Shown: in pieces, positions 13,371 to 27,714 of the stretch
Layout: the number at the start of each line of letters is the position of its first letter
Numbering within the stretch: position 1 is the stretch's first letter
Program-made: the position numbers and the translations under genes
Notes under the pieces: model-generated
What the model saw: only the letters and a program-made list of their open reading frames with translations
Told to the model about the DNA's origin: nothing
Databases searched by the model: none
Origin: Cyanoderma ruficeps
Taxonomy: Eukaryota; Chordata; Aves; Passeriformes; Timaliidae
DNA length: 64,000 bases
NCBI GenBank assembly: GCA_008694505.1
Contig: VZDJ01007747.1
Span: 31,997,039-32,061,038, forward strand
Reading direction: 5' to 3'

Positions 13371-15324
13371 TATTAAAACTTAGAATAAGATAAAAACTGT
13401 CCGTGTTTCACAAAAAAACCCCCTCAATGCCACCACTTGGAGATGCAGGAATTCAATTTGCCTTTGCAACTTTAATGGGTATCTTTTTAGCTTATAATAA
13501 ATTCTTTAATTAACTGATCTTATGGTATTAGATCATGTGATTCCTACTTTCTTTGATGCACAGCATGCTTCTGTAATGGGAGCAAATCAGGATAACATAA
13601 AGGAAGAGACTGTTGTCAGGAGAAGATTTATTTCAGAACTTGGCAACTGTACCATGAATGAAATCAAGGAAAATGTCCCCCAGTTAGGGCAGTTAAACAT
13701 AGATGTGGAAATGCAACCAGTTGTTTGACTCTTACTTCAAGGTACTCATATGTGCAAATAATGTGCAGGTTTTCATAGAGGCTAAGGTCTTTGCCTGGCT
13801 ATTTACAGCAGGCTACAGTAATTATAACAAAAAGTTGGAGCAGTGAATGTTGCGGCATTCTCTAAGAAATTCTGGATGAACAAAGACACATGCACAGATA
13901 TATAAATAGATAGACCTATGCACATAAGATCCTTCTTCTAAGTGTAAATTTCATTATTAGTATTATTAGAAAATATCTTTGTCTTTAGGCAGCAGAAGAA
14001 CCACTGTCCACTATGGTAGAGAACAATTGCTTGCAAATGATTAGACTTAAATGTTGGCAAAATAATACCTAAACTCTCAAGACAACTCTCATGTTTATAA
14101 ATCAACACCAGCTGTTCCTGTTTATGCAATACTTTGTAAACATAAAAGAATAAAATAGAATCTGATATGACAGCTCATATACCAAGATTCACCTTTCTGC
14201 AAAAACAAATCAGGCCATTAAAAAATGTGGGGTTTGTTTCAGATATTCTAACAAAGCCAACTAGTCTCATGATAACAAATGTAACCATGTTTTTCTAATG
14301 CCTTTAGGCATATGGCAGGTACCTGGCAAGAGGACTTCTAGAGCTAAGCCATCAGAGAGGTTTTCTTGTTCTCCCCCTGGAAGGGACTAATAGGAAGATC
14401 CCCTCACAGGCAGCACCTGTCAAACATTTCTGAGCCATGTCAGTTCCAAATTTGCCCTAAGTGTCAAATTCTGATTTCTGTCACACAGATTCTGTCACAG
14501 AAAATGAAGGGATTCTCCAAAGTCAGTGGGTTTTTCTTTAGTGTAATTGTCCTCAGATCATCCACAGATCTCTCTTAGGAGTGGGTGTATTGTACATTTT
14601 GCATATTCCTCTCTCATAAACTCAAAGTTAAAAGCTGTTGGTTAATTTGGTGATTATTTCTCATGTGCAGAGAGGACTAGATGTTAGCTAAAGCCAGTTA
14701 AATTTGAAAAAAGTAAGATTCAGTAATCTCACAGCTAGGTGAGATGGCCCCCAGAATGAAACGAAACCACGGGCTGGTTCCATGTGAAGTGTAGTGTGAA
14801 AGCCAGGCACCTCAGGGCACAGGTTCAACCTGGCCTTTTGCTAAGGTGAGCACTAAACTCTTGATGGTGTGGTCTTTCAAAAGGGGAGTTATTTTCTGGG
14901 TTTTTTTGTGGAAGCTCAGCATCCTATCAGAGCTGGGATTCACCCAGACAAAGCTGCTCACCTAAATCCCTGAGTATAGGGACCTAAAATTTTCTTCTCA
15001 AAAAAACAGGCACAGAAATGAGCTCTATTTTTCCTCTTAATTTTGTCTGGGAAAGGTAAGAGGGGATGCTTCTTCACCCCTCGTAATGTTTTAATTTGTA
15101 CTTGGATTGCCACTTTAGAAGTAAATTATGTGAATGTCTCAATTTACTAGTTGTCAGGTCATGTTGCAATGCAGTCTCAGTGTCTGTGAACGGGACTTTA
15201 CTGACTACTCCTTGGCATTCAACCCATGAGATTGGTCTCAAGCCCACTGAAATTTAACCATTCCTTCCTCTTCCTTTTCTGTCCAAAATCCATATATTGT
15301 AGGCATTGGATCAGAGGCAGGACC

Positions 15325-15590
15325 ATGCAATTGGCTGTGTTGAACCTCATGAGATTCCCATGGCACACTTCTAGAGTTTGTCCAGGTTCCTCTGAATTTC
15401 ATCTCATCCCTCAGGTGTGTCAACTGCACCACTCAGCTTCCCATTGTCTGCAAACTCATTGTGGGTGCACTTAACCCCACTGTCTGTGTCACTGATGAAG
15501 ATTAAACAGTACTGGTCCCAATGTGGACCCCTCAGGGACACTACTCAGCACAGGAGAGACACTTAGATGGCCTCCCTACCTACCAAGCTT
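15325..15590 (-). mobile_element. CR1 LINE fragment (antisense, RT region)
   Basis: The + strand carries the complement of avian CR1 ORF2 sequence: 'ttgaacctcatgag', 'gtccaggttcctctg', then the stretch corresponding to the RT segment around the catalytic Asp pair ('ctgcaaactcattgtggg', 'gatgaagattaaacagtact', 'cccctcagggacactact'). It is truncated on both sides, with no 3' end present. Many small changes interrupt the reading frame, so it is non-coding. Confidence 0.8.
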
Positions 15591-16021
15591 TGTGCAACAT
15601 CTGGAAACTAAAGACAAGAAATGCTGAAATCTCAGCTTTCCTGTTTAGAGATTTTCTGGGACATGATATTTTAGGGGCAGAATCCACTAAATAGAACACA
15701 TTATTTTGGAACTCTATTTTTAGCTTATTTATTTACGACTTGGCAGACTCCTAGTCAGGAGGGGATAACCCTGGCCCTAGTGATAAGTTCTAACAACTAC
15801 ATGTTTATGCACCAGTAGGTATCAGGAGGTCAGTCATAAAAACCTGTCAGTTTGTATTACTTCTCTGTTGACTCTCTATAAAGGCATGAAGGGAATGGGA
15901 ACTGCCATCTTTCTCTTCCTACCATTGGGTAGTATGTAATGAATTAGATAAAATAAGCTGATTTTTTCTTATATTGGTGCAAAATATAGTCCCTTTCAGA
16001 ACTGGAAAAAAAAACAAATTG

Positions 16022-16061
16022 TTTTTTAACAATTAAATGTAACAAATTAATTGTTAAAAAA
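16022..16061. repeat. Perfect AT-rich inverted repeat (15-bp arms)
   Basis: Left arm 16022-16036 (TTTTTTAACAATTAA) is the exact reverse complement of 16047-16061, with a 10-nt spacer. A second, overlapping palindrome uses the T-run and TTG of the left side with AAAAAACAA immediately upstream (about 16011-16027), so two competing hairpins share one arm. Confidence 0.9.
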
Positions 16062-19000
16062 ATCTATCTAGTTATTCAGTTGCTGAAGCAGGTGAAAGCA
16101 ATGGAAATGGTGTAGAATTCATGCTGCTTCTGGGCCTTTTTAAAAACACATAGGCAGTACTCTCAGATGCTTGTGAATCTAGTGTTGAATTCTGGTCAGG
16201 TCTCCCCTAAGGAGATCTGTTTGGATATTAATGAACTGTTACTTTTTAAGTTATATGCAACAGGGAATACTGAAACTTGCATCATCTTTAATATGTTCAG
16301 GTCACTTCCTTTTGATACCAACACTCAAATCAAATAAGCTGAATGAGATAAGAGAATATCAATGATGAACATGGTTTCTTCTCCATATGAGAAATTTATA
16401 CTCTGTTTAACACCCTGCCTCCAAGTGAGCTCCCAGTGATTTGATAATGATGGCCATGAGAATGAATGTACACAATTAAAATATGTAAACCATTCTGTGC
16501 TTCTACCCAAAGCAGAGCCAGGCTCTGAAGGATCATGCCACTGGCTGAAATGTCATCCTACTGAAGGAGAAATTATTTTGGAACTCTCTTTCTTCCATTG
16601 CTTATGTCTAAATGCATTTCATGACACTCTAACTTTACTCTGCAACCATGGCTACAATTAGGGTAGACTCCTTTTCTTAAAACAAGCCCACACTTTATTG
16701 TCTATCTAGAGGACCTGAGAACTTTGATTTCAAGTTAGTTTTTTGATAGGACAAGCTACAGAGTGCAAAGCCTACAGTAGAAGAATAGAGGTCTGAGTTA
16801 TTCTGAGCTAAACAGAGGTCTGAGTTATTCCACATACTAAAGACTGACAATTTCGAATATCTACAATTCTGTGTGTAGCCACCATACAGAACAGACACTG
16901 CTGAGTCTCACCTCAGGTAGACCCTGTAGACCAGGAAGGTGTCCAGGATTATTTTGATCATTATCTGGATCGAAAAAAAAATATTAATTTTTATAATGAA
17001 GCACAATGCGTAGTAGTTTCCTTGGAGCTATTTATTATAGTTGTAGTCAAAGTGGAAAAACTGTAGCTTGTTTCTCTTTATTTTACCATGAGTTTAAGTC
17101 ACTTTTGAGATTTTCCCTCTTAAAATCCAAAACATGGACACCTTCGAAGTATAAAAAAAATTACTTGATTAAATCTACGAAGTATACCTGGCAAGTAGAC
17201 ATTTTCTAGGAGTGCGAAAAGATCTTTTCAAGTAGGAAACATAAATTCTTAGAGCATGGTTGCTTCATACTATATCACCTTTTCACCATACATTTCCTAA
17301 GGAGACATTTATTATCCCTGACTGCTGTGCTTATTATCATAGGAACATTGTGGAACAGCATGTTTCCTTTTATATTTGGAAGGCACTGCTGCTGATGGTC
17401 TTACAGGTTAGATATTTCTCTAGGACATTCTTTATTGTGAGACTCATCATGTACAACATAGACTGCACTTCTCTTTTCTTGACCATTGGATTCAGTTGGT
17501 ATCTATATCTATTTATATCTATATTATCTGTATCTACATCAATGTGTATCAGCTCACAACCCGTAGGATCTTTCATCTGCTGCATACTACATAATTCAGC
17601 TGAAAATATTCAGTATCTCTGCAGTTTCTAGGCCATGTGCCCTGGGCAGTTTGGTGTCACCTCTTTGACTGATTCTAATGCTTGGAATATTGGCAGAGGA
17701 ATGAGGAGACTACTGACAGTGTAATCCTGCTTGTGGTCCCTTCAGATCAAGGTGCATGAGTATTTGCAGGGAGAGACAGGGAAGTTGCTTTGATTCTGTA
17801 CTTGTTCTGCAAGTCTGCTGAGACTTTAGGACGTGAAGGCCTGTGATTGTCAGCTGTACTGGAGAGGGTTGAATCAAGTCAGAAGGAACTCAGTCCAGAC
17901 CTGACTCCTGCCAGATGTTGAGCCTTTCTGAACAAGTACATTTACAGTCTGAACAAGGAACTGCTTGTTTAATACAAATCATATTTGATCCTCAGTACAC
18001 TTCTTTGTCCTTGCTGATATGCCATGAGATACATGGTGGGCTCTGTGCTGAGCTGGCAGTTACTGATGGGCTTCTTGCAGCTGTCAAATCTCACATGTGG
18101 AGGTTATAAAAATGTTCACGTTCATTCTAGAATGCCTCAGACTAGAGATAACTTGATACATGATTTTAAGAAGCAGGTGACCTAATCCAGGAGACCCTAC
18201 TACTGAAGCCAAGAGTATCAATAAAAATGTCTGTGCATGTCTATCAGTGCATCTTGTTTTAGAAAACAACTTTACAAATCAGAAAGTAGAACTAAGAAAG
18301 CAAGAGGGAAAAAAAAAAGTAATTTTGTTCTAGAGCACACTTTGTGTTCAGTGTGCCAGACAGAAATCAGGTGTAAAATTCAAGTGATTGGGGAAGAACT
18401 CATTTAGAGGAGGAGAATCCTAAAAACAGTCATCACCTGAAACCAGCACCCTCCAAAGAGCATCTGTGCTATTTTGATACATTTCTTCGAGGACCTAGAG
18501 AGTGATCCAGCTACAACTAATTTTGTAGGTTCTTTCAAAACGTAGTGCAAAGAAATATGATAACATCTCACAGTGGTTGTCATTGCACTAGTAGAAAACA
18601 AGCTGCTTGATGTGTATCCATATATTTTGGGCTGAGTTTGACATAAGGTACTCCTAGTCTAAGAAGACATTAGCACTGAATCTTTTCTGATTTTCTGTCT
18701 CACTTTGAGATGACAGCTCCTTTGGCAGTTAACGCATTCCCAGAAATGGGACTCTGTAGTTTCTTGGCTTTGTCAAGGCTATTGCTGCCATCTCAGGCTC
18801 TTTGGTACTATGAACACAAATCTTTTAGGAAAGCTCTGAAACTGTAGATGCACTGGGTTTATGGCACTCTAGGGGAACACACTGTAATTAGAAAAATTTT
18901 AAAGATTCTGAACATGACCATTGTATATTTTAGTTAAAAATGCACAACTGTAACAAAACAGGCAAACAATGGTATGCCCACAGTATATTTTATTGTTAAT

Positions 19001-22000
19001 ATATGAGGATTTAGAGTTTTGAAAATAGGTCTGAGCTGCTTGATAGGTGCCCTTCTATGAGCTCTTTAAATTATTTCAATCTCCTCTGCAGCAACTATGT
19101 CCATACTTATCAATGTTTGACCAAACTCTTTTCCTTCTTAAAATAGTTTTCTGTGTGTTTGAGCTTTCTGACAGATTCATATTCTTTCTGGTTTTAAACA
19201 TTTTGGATCAACACTGGTAGGTTTTTTTAGGCTGTAGTTGCACCATATCTCTAGATCCTATTCCTTAGTTGGGGAGGAAGGAAACTGCTTTTTCAAAAGC
19301 TTTGCATGCTCTTTGTCAGGAGATGCCTTCACCTAGCAGGCACTGAGGGTAAAAATCTACATCAGCAGTCCAAGGTGTCACTTTCTTGGCTCTTTGGCTA
19401 ATGTGAAAATGAAATATCAGAATGACTATTAGTCATTTTTGCATAATGTAGCTTGTTGGCTGGCAAGAACACACCAAGAAAGACCCGAGTTTCCAAGCAA
19501 AATCACAAGTTTTCTGTAAGCAAGTTTTCCAAATTGTCACTTTTTTATACTTCTTTATGTCCTGCAACTTTACACAGAGAAATTTTGGTGGCCTTAGAAA
19601 ACGGGAAAGGCCAAATACCACTTCTGAAAAACTAAGAAATCTTAAGTGAATCAGTTTTGCTGATTTAACAGGTCCACAGGGCCTGAAGTGATTGGTTGTA
19701 GTTCATAGGAAGCTAACTGTTGTAATGAAAAGATGTTTAAAATTTCATTAAATGTTTACAGACCCAGAGGTGAGGCCCCAGTAGATTATCATATACAACA
19801 TAAAGACATACTTTTTAAAAAATAATACCTGTTAGGAGCTTTCAACTGGATCATATTAGGTCTCAGCTACAAGGATGACCTTAGTGGGTGATTTCCTTGA
19901 CATATGTAGCTCACATTTGGCTTTGCTTACTTTGTTTAATTTAGATTTATACATTTTTCATGTTTAAGCATAGGGTAGCTAGTAAATAGACATTTTTAGT
20001 AAATAATTGCTCATGCTGTTACTAGTTGACTGACAGCAAATGAAATCCTACAAGGATTTTTATACATTCTAGTGGTAGTGATACAGCTAAGTGGCCACTT
20101 GGTAGGTGAGAGCTTTGTTTGTCTAGGGTTTTAGCATAATCATTAAATCACAGCTTTCTCTAATTGCTTCAGCTGCAGCCAAACTCAGTTGGATGGGATT
20201 CTGAAGCAAATGGAATTCTGTCACATTCAATATCAGTGTTTGCTTTATTAAATAGCATTTCTCTGGGGACCTGCATAGAGTTTTGGAGTTTTTAATTTGT
20301 TACAGTATGTAGTAGCTGGCTTCTGTAAAGAAATTGTTCACCAAGCTGCAATTTTATTATTGCTATTGATGCCTTTTTACTTTAAATGAGGTTGACAGGA
20401 TAAGAGATGCCATTTAGAAGAAAGCTTTACTTACTTTGCTCAGTGAAGACCAAGTTTTGAAAGGGAGCACTTCTTGGCATGCATAAATTCTCCCATTTCT
20501 TTTGAAGTGAAAATTTAAAGTTAATAATTAAAACAAACACACCAACCTGCTCTGTTATCGCAACCTCTGTGCTGCTTTCTCTCTATATTTCTTTCAGTGC
20601 CTTTCAATACAGTATATCCTTTGATTTAGCGACCGTAACAGCCTTGTCAGTGATCTGTTACACTGTTCTACAAAATTATAGCAGCAATAACAGTGAAAGT
20701 TTTGGTTCTAAGTAGGTTTTTCATGGCAAGCAGGTGATTCAGACATCTCCATTTGAATCAGAATTTTAATTTGTAAATGTAAATGTCAGTTAAAAAAGTG
20801 CACTACCTTGCGCTTTTCACCCCCAGAACTTGCAAGCCGATTTGTACACTGAGAATATGCAAGTGTCTGGAGCCCAACCCATCCTCACTTTGTCAAAGCA
20901 ACCCGAACTCCTGATTACTGTTCCTTTGTTAATCAGGCTTGGCTGTACATGCCCAGTAGTGAGTGTTATGTGTTTGAGAAGGATAGTGCTACACTACAGA
21001 AACGGAGCAACTGAGTGATCTGAAGGTCACAGGATAAGGCATGAGAAATGTCAGTATTTGATATGTGTTGTCTTGACCTAGGGTTTCCTTGTATTTCAGA
21101 TTACCCAGGACGTAGAAAGATATATATGAGCAATTCTCTCTCTAGTTTAGTTGTATTTTGTACAGGAATTTTGTATCCAAATAGGGTATGAGATAAAAAA
21201 TGGGGCTTGCAACTGTGGCTAGCTGGGGAGTAAAGTTAGGAAGCCAGGCAAATAATCATGTCTTCTTCATTTAAAGCATTTCATACTGGCAGAAATCTTT
21301 AACCAGTTCTCCAACTTCTGTCTGCCACTTGGAGCTTTTTATATGAAACAGCAGGAACCTGGCAGCCTGGAGATCTTTGAGCATTGCGAGCAAAAAACTT
21401 GAACATCATTTATAGGTTTTCCTGCCAAGACTGTAAAAATCTAGACAAAGTAGATACAGTTGTTTCACTGAGCTTTTCACGTATTTTTGTCCTTTACTAA
21501 GCTCTCAAAGCCTCTATCAGTTTTCTTCCTGACTTTTAAATTCTTGGTAGGTACATAGAATAGGATTTATCTTACCTACCTTTATCCCTAAAAAAGTTGC
21601 ATTGCTAGACGGAACCATTCTCTAGGCTCCCTCTACAGACAGTGAAGAGACAGAGATCTCCATGAGGCTTTTTATCTCACATGAATTTAGACAACTGTCT
21701 TGGGGTGAGATGAATCCCAGCCCTGTTGTCACCCTCTAGCTTTGATTTAGCAAATGTAACAAGTTCCATTTCCATGCTGGGATTTGGAGCCTTGCATAGA
21801 ATATTCCAACATCTGATTTCCACTTAATTTAATGGAGAATGAATGCATAAGTCTTTTAATTAGCTTTGAAAATCTCTGCCTCAATGTTTGATTAAATTTG
21901 AATGCACATGTTTGTATATTTAAAAATTATAAGCAATAAATGTAGCTGCATTATTTTCAAATACCTGAGCATCTGATAACTGCAGCTGATTAGTGTTCAA

Positions 22001-23059
22001 ATGGCCACTGCAGATGATACTGTGCTGTACTGTTGAAAACTGGAACAAGTAAGTAGAGTCTAAAATACAGACTTAATAACTTAATACCTCAACACTATAC
22101 TTTTTCTTATCTCTCTCTTAAGTAGAATTTAGATTCTGAAACACATTTAACACAGATAATATTTGTGGATAGACTGACATCAGCTGCTGACAAAAATGAC
22201 TGTGATTACTAGTCCTAGTAAGTACAGAATGCACACAGGAATTAACTTGGAGTGTAGTTTTGCTATACTAAAGAAGTAATCCTTTAAAATGATCACAAGA
22301 GTGGGACTTCTGATAAGGGTTGAATAAAAAATGTGAATGAACTTTGAAGGGACATAATTTGCAGGTCACTGTAACTCTTTTATGAATTATTTGTTAATTA
22401 TCACAGTGGGGTTTTTTGCTTAAAGAATATGCACAGTTTATGTAGCAAAAATAGAGGGTTTTTTCTGTTACCTATACATAACAAAGATCTCATATTTGTG
22501 CTTTACCATTGCTTCTTGACAAAATTTCTGTATGTTGCCATATGTTTACTTCTCTGTACTGCCTGGAATTATACAGTGCTTTTCTTTGGGTGATATGTGG
22601 ACACCCAAACCCACAGTTATATTATGAAACAATTAAATGCAGCAATATATAATTTTAAGTGTAGATATGGTTGTAAATTTTAACAACAGTGGTTTTTTCA
22701 GTACTTCTTTCTTAATTGTTTTCTCTTTTTCTGACTAATTGTTGCTAAATTAAATTTTGGTGCATGAGATTACCTGTCCTCCATAGGAGATGGAACATAC
22801 AATATACTTGGTTCTTTTCCACTTCCTGTACCTTTCCAAGAAATAACAGCTCTTTGGTTAGAGTTGTCCATAATTTTGATATGCTCTTACTTGGTTGCAA
22901 AGCTTAATAGGAAGTCAAAGTTTTGAGTTAATTAGATTGCAGACCAGCAAAAGCATAGGTGGATCTCAGCTCAGCAAAACATTTAAGCATATCCTTAATT
23001 TTAAAAGTCTCTTGCTGAGATTAAGCAAGGGTTTTCTCGAAGTCCTGTAGGGTAGAGCT
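16062..23059. other. Intronic stretch, no recognised mobile element
   Basis: AT-rich sequence with only very short repeats: a 17-bp direct duplication at about 16785-16830 (GAGGTCTGAGTTATTC) and an imperfect TATC-rich patch at 17500-17537. Open frames here lack recognisable motifs. I see nothing else supportable. Confidence 0.5.
17500..17537 (+). repeat. Imperfect (TATC)n-like patch
   Basis: Interrupted TATCTA/TATC repeats, about 38 nt, degenerate. Confidence 0.7.
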
Positions 23060-23375
23060 ATGCTAGAGTTGAGTATAATGGTCTGGGTTGGAGGGGACCT
23101 TAAAGATCATCTGCTCCCAAATCCCCTGCCACAAGCAGCGACACCTTTTACTAGTCCACATTGCTCAGAGCTCCAGCCAACCTGGCCTTGAACACTGCCA
23201 GGGATGGGGCATTCACAGCTTCTCTGGACAACCTGTGCCAGTGCCTCATTACCCTCACAGTAAAGAATTTCTTCATAATAGCTAATCAAAACCTGCTGTC
23301 TTTCAGTTTAGAGCCATACCCCCCTGTGCTATCACTACATGCCCTTGTAAATAATCCCTCTCAGGCTTTCTTTGT
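23060..23375 (-). mobile_element. CR1 LINE 3' end (antisense)
   Basis: Clear avian CR1 3' region read on the opposite strand: 'ggtctgggttggaggggacc' at 23081, followed by 'ttaaagatcatctg', 'aacctggccttgaacactgcc', 'agggatggggcattcac', 'cctcacagtaaagaatttc' and 'tatcactacatgcccttgt'. The 3' end lies at about 23060; the usual terminal 8-mer repeats are degenerate. It is 5'-truncated at about 23375, where the sequence drifts into unrelated DNA. It contains no coding part. Confidence 0.95.
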
Positions 23376-26300
23376 GTATATAGAGATATATACCTCCTCA
23401 CCTATATGTCTTTTCAATGCATATAATTTTTTCTTATGATAAAATCAACTCTTTGTAGCTGCATTGCCTAGCCCTTTCACTATTTGATACTTCTGCAAGA
23501 CTCCAGAATGTAACTGGAAGGATGGTTTGTCTTACCTGTGTTTCCCTTTCCTGCCTGGATCACCAGATTCGCACAAGAATAAGGAACAATACATAGCAGA
23601 ATGAGTTTTTAAACTCAGCTGAAGAGCCATTTATGACCTCTCAAAGTACAGTCTGTTAGATCATAGTTTAAATTGTAGTTCTTCTGCATCAGGGACCTCT
23701 GAATGTCCCAGCTTTGTACTTGCCTCCAATACACATGGTGCTTTTGTGAGACTTCAGTAATCGAAGAGGTGGGGAAGAGTCCAGTGTGGCATGGAGGTGT
23801 CAAGGACTGTCCTCATCATGTTCCAATGTAGTATTTAGATCCTTTCAGTAATAATTTTATTTTCACTATAATAAATGATAAAGAGATTTGTGTTCACTAA
23901 ATTTTAGAGCCTTGGGAGTTGGTGCAGTTGGATAGATAGACCTAGAGAGACTAATTTACTAATATTGCTGGGAATATGAGGGTTTTTTCCTGTGCCCTAG
24001 TGACACATAATATTTGATGCTCTATATTCACTCATGGCAATACTAGTTATTGCCTTTTCATTCGGATAGATGGCATAGCAGCTTCCATTTACTCATAGAG
24101 ATGGAAGTAAACAAGGTAAAAAAGAAACCAGGTCAAAATGTCAGAATAAAATAAGAACATTTGTATGGCTGACGGTAGTACAGTAGATAATAGACACACT
24201 TAATATTCCATCTCTATAAACTATTCTCAAAGGCAGAGGCTGTGGAGTATTCTCTGTCAGAATAGAGAAATGTAACTGTGGTTCATTTTTGATAAACACA
24301 AAACTCAGGTCTGTTATTTTCTGCAGTGATCATGGATTGAGAATACTACTAAGAAAATCTATCACTGTTTCCAGCCAGCCAGAGATATTTTCATGCCTAT
24401 TGAAAAAAATTGCTCAAATTTAAAACAATTTTGAATATGGATATATGGATTTTGTATGCACTGTATATATAGCAAGTACCAACAGATATTCTGCTGTGGG
24501 TGGAAGTGTATATTTCTGTTAAAAACTGCACAATTAGATTGTTAATGCCCAGTCTTTTTGTTCTCACAGCCAGAATATAGGTCTTATCCTTAGAGACCAA
24601 GTGCAATATTATCCTATATATTTTAAAAGGACAAAAGAGCATCTTCTGCTGGCCAGTGGTGATATTGCTGTGAAATCTTAAGGATGATGGCACATTGGCA
24701 GTAAGGAATTGGCACTGGAGTGTGTCTTAAGCCCAGCTTCACTGCTCTTTTTTCCCCTTTCTTTCTCCTATCCATTCTTGTGCACAAGTTTCAGGAAAGG
24801 AAATAATGAATTCAAATTAAAGAAGCCAGTGAAATGACACATTTCATAAGTTAACTCCTTCTGCTCTGTACTGCTTACAGACGAGTATTAAACTGCAATC
24901 TCCTGTCTGCTGCAGGTGAATAGTCAAATATGCGCAGAGTGGATATTTAAGAATTCATTTATCTTTTGTCCACAAGCTCCAGTAAAATTTAAAGACTGAC
25001 AAATAATAGGTTTTAGACCTGGCATTCTTCTCTGATTCTGCTATTAGACTGAACTAGGTATGTCTCTGTCTTATCCTTTGCTGACAACTTAAGTTAAAAA
25101 TCTCTGTAATTTTAAGCACTACAATTTCAAAAAGATATCCAAATTGTCACACATGTAGCATCTGTGTAGAGGGAAAAATTGGGTGGCTTAGACGTAGTGG
25201 AAAAACTGTTCTTTTATGGCTGCTATGGTCTTGCTATTTGCTAGCCAAGTGAGTATTTCCCTCAAATACTCTTAACAAAACATATCTAATTTGGGCATAC
25301 GTTAGTGGAAAGGGTCAACCATCCTTCTAAACACAAGAAAAAATATTTGTTGTCCTTATTTCAGTGTCAGCACGTTTCAGTTAATCTGAACCTCTGGTAA
25401 AATTTCCCAGTGTGAACTTGCTATTTGTGACATATAAATGACATTATCTCAAAGCAGTATATCTGCAAAGCTGAGTTGTATGGCTAGTGTCATTACAGAA
25501 CAGTGTTTTTGCTAAAATGATGCTGATTCTCATATGCCTGGGTTCAGAGTACAAGAAGAAAATGGCATAAATCAATTTGTGTATTTTTCAAAGCCTCTCT
25601 CTTTTTCTTTCTTTTTTTTTGTTTTTTGTTTCTCCCTTTTGTATCTGAAATCAAATAATTAATGTTCGATTTTCTGTTGCCTGATAGTGTACTGATTTAT
25701 AGGCAATAAAAATAGGATCCTTGATATATTAGGCATTTCCAGTGAATGTGTAAGAGTAAGTCCCTATTATGGGCCGTTCCCTGAAATTCCTTTGGATTTT
25801 TAAACCTACTCCAGATTTACATGAGAAACAGAGATGTTGCCCCCATTTTGCACCCCAGTCAGTCTCTCTGAGGAGGTACTGCTGTGGGGGTCTGTTGCTT
25901 GACTATATTCCAAGTTTTCAATAAAACAGAAACTTGGTGTTGCTTTTTTACTGTACAATTGAAGATAAGTTCCTAAGTGGAATGTAAACAATAGTTTAAT
26001 TAATTATTAAGTGAGCTGAAGAGACTGATATGTTTTGGGCATTGAGCAGAGTTTTGGCAAGAAGTTGCAAGTGTATAATGGAATAGAAAACTACTTATGA
26101 CCAAAGCCAAGTCTTAAAATCTTTCAGCCAGTTTTACTACACATTGTTTGAGAGATGGAATCTAGCCACACTAGTAAGTGAAATAAAAGAAAGCAACACC
26201 ATTAAAACTGTGATTATGTGTGAAATAACAAATGGAAGGAATAGAGTCAGGCATTCCTGGCAGGGAAAGAAAGATGGAGATTCTGTAAGGTACCACTAGG

Positions 26301-27714
26301 TGCAAGATAACAAGTATATTTAATTCTGTGTAAAATATGCTTTATGTTTGAGGTAAAATAAATTCAATAGATTAACAAATGGAAAAGCAGTGGAAATGGT
26401 TCTTAAAAACCAGCCCTGACTAACCAGATTGGTTCTCTTTTTCAGGTACTTTTACTAACTATAGGGTACCACACATTCCTAGCAAGGATACTGGGAAAAT
26501 AAGAAAGGTCGGCATCTTCTTCTGTAATAGACAGCCATATATGAGTTTCCCACCTACATACATATGAGCATTCCACTCTTTCACTCTGTTCTTACTGTTT
26601 CCAGGAAAACCAATCTAGGACTCAGCATCTGTAGTCCATACTGAATGTATACAAATAACAAAACCTCTATGCCAGATTATAAAATCACTGTGCTTTGCAG
26701 GGCCAGTTCTACAGATGAGTACTGAAATTTCCAAGTCTACAAAATTAAGATATATAGATCCCTATTAATTGGTTACTCCTGTGCAATTGGTATCAGAATC
26801 TTAAATATGTTAGGTAGACACAAGATTGGTCTAATTTAAAACTAATGGGAAAATTATTGGTTTCTTGTATTTGGACATTTTATTTTTCATGGTTTGTCTG
26901 AGTGTTTTGAGTATAAACTTCAATCAGATTTTTTGTTACACTCATGAGTTTTGTCATTTGTAATGGCTGTAGAGTTTTTCCAGGTGTATTTAATGGCAAA
27001 ATCTTATCTTGAACTGCATTTTGAAAGCTCAAGTGTAGTTTAATTTGCTGGGAACAGGAGGAGGGAAGGAATGCCGTTCTTTCCTTAGGGAGACAGCAGT
27101 TCCTTGTGCAACATTAACTTAAAAGAATATGAGACACATATATGTTGCCAACAGGAATGTGGATATATAGAGTTCTGAAAATAGTAAGTGTCAATAGGAG
27201 AGGGTTGCAGATGCCAGAAGAAAAATGTAAGCTCCCAAGTGCACGCTCTCTTTTTATTTTTGTCTGGTCCAATGATAAGATTGATGTTTAAAATTTTCCC
27301 TAAAATTAAAAAAAATATTAAAAAATTCTGACTTCAGAACAGATGTATTTCCTGTGAGTATTCAGTTCCATATTTATTTGTTTCCATAATTCTGTTTGAA
27401 TATACTGTTTACACCTGTTACACATGTGCAGCCAAAAACAACGTGAGGGAGAAACCAAGTTCAGTTCTCACTGGGCATGAGCTGTGGAGCTGCTGTACAA
27501 GGGCAGCTCTGCCAGAGGCTCATGGGCAGCAGGATCTTTCTATCCACTCCCCTTGGGAACACGGCAGTCGTGCTCTGCAGCTCTTTCCCCTCAGCAAAAC
27601 ACTAGCCTAGAAATTTTTAACAGGGCATTAAACCACTTAACCTGCAATGGCAGCAAACTGAACCAATTATTACTTCTTCTGTCGGTGTTAGCCACCAAGG
27701 ACAACCAAGTGTTC

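Noticed and set aside
13522..13728. Plus-strand 68-codon frame with a protein-like acidic composition, considered as an exon
   Set aside because: No matching splice sites on both sides and no family recognised.
14795..14840. B-box-like 'aggttcaacctgg' suggesting a tRNA-derived element
   Set aside because: No A box at the right spacing and no cloverleaf.
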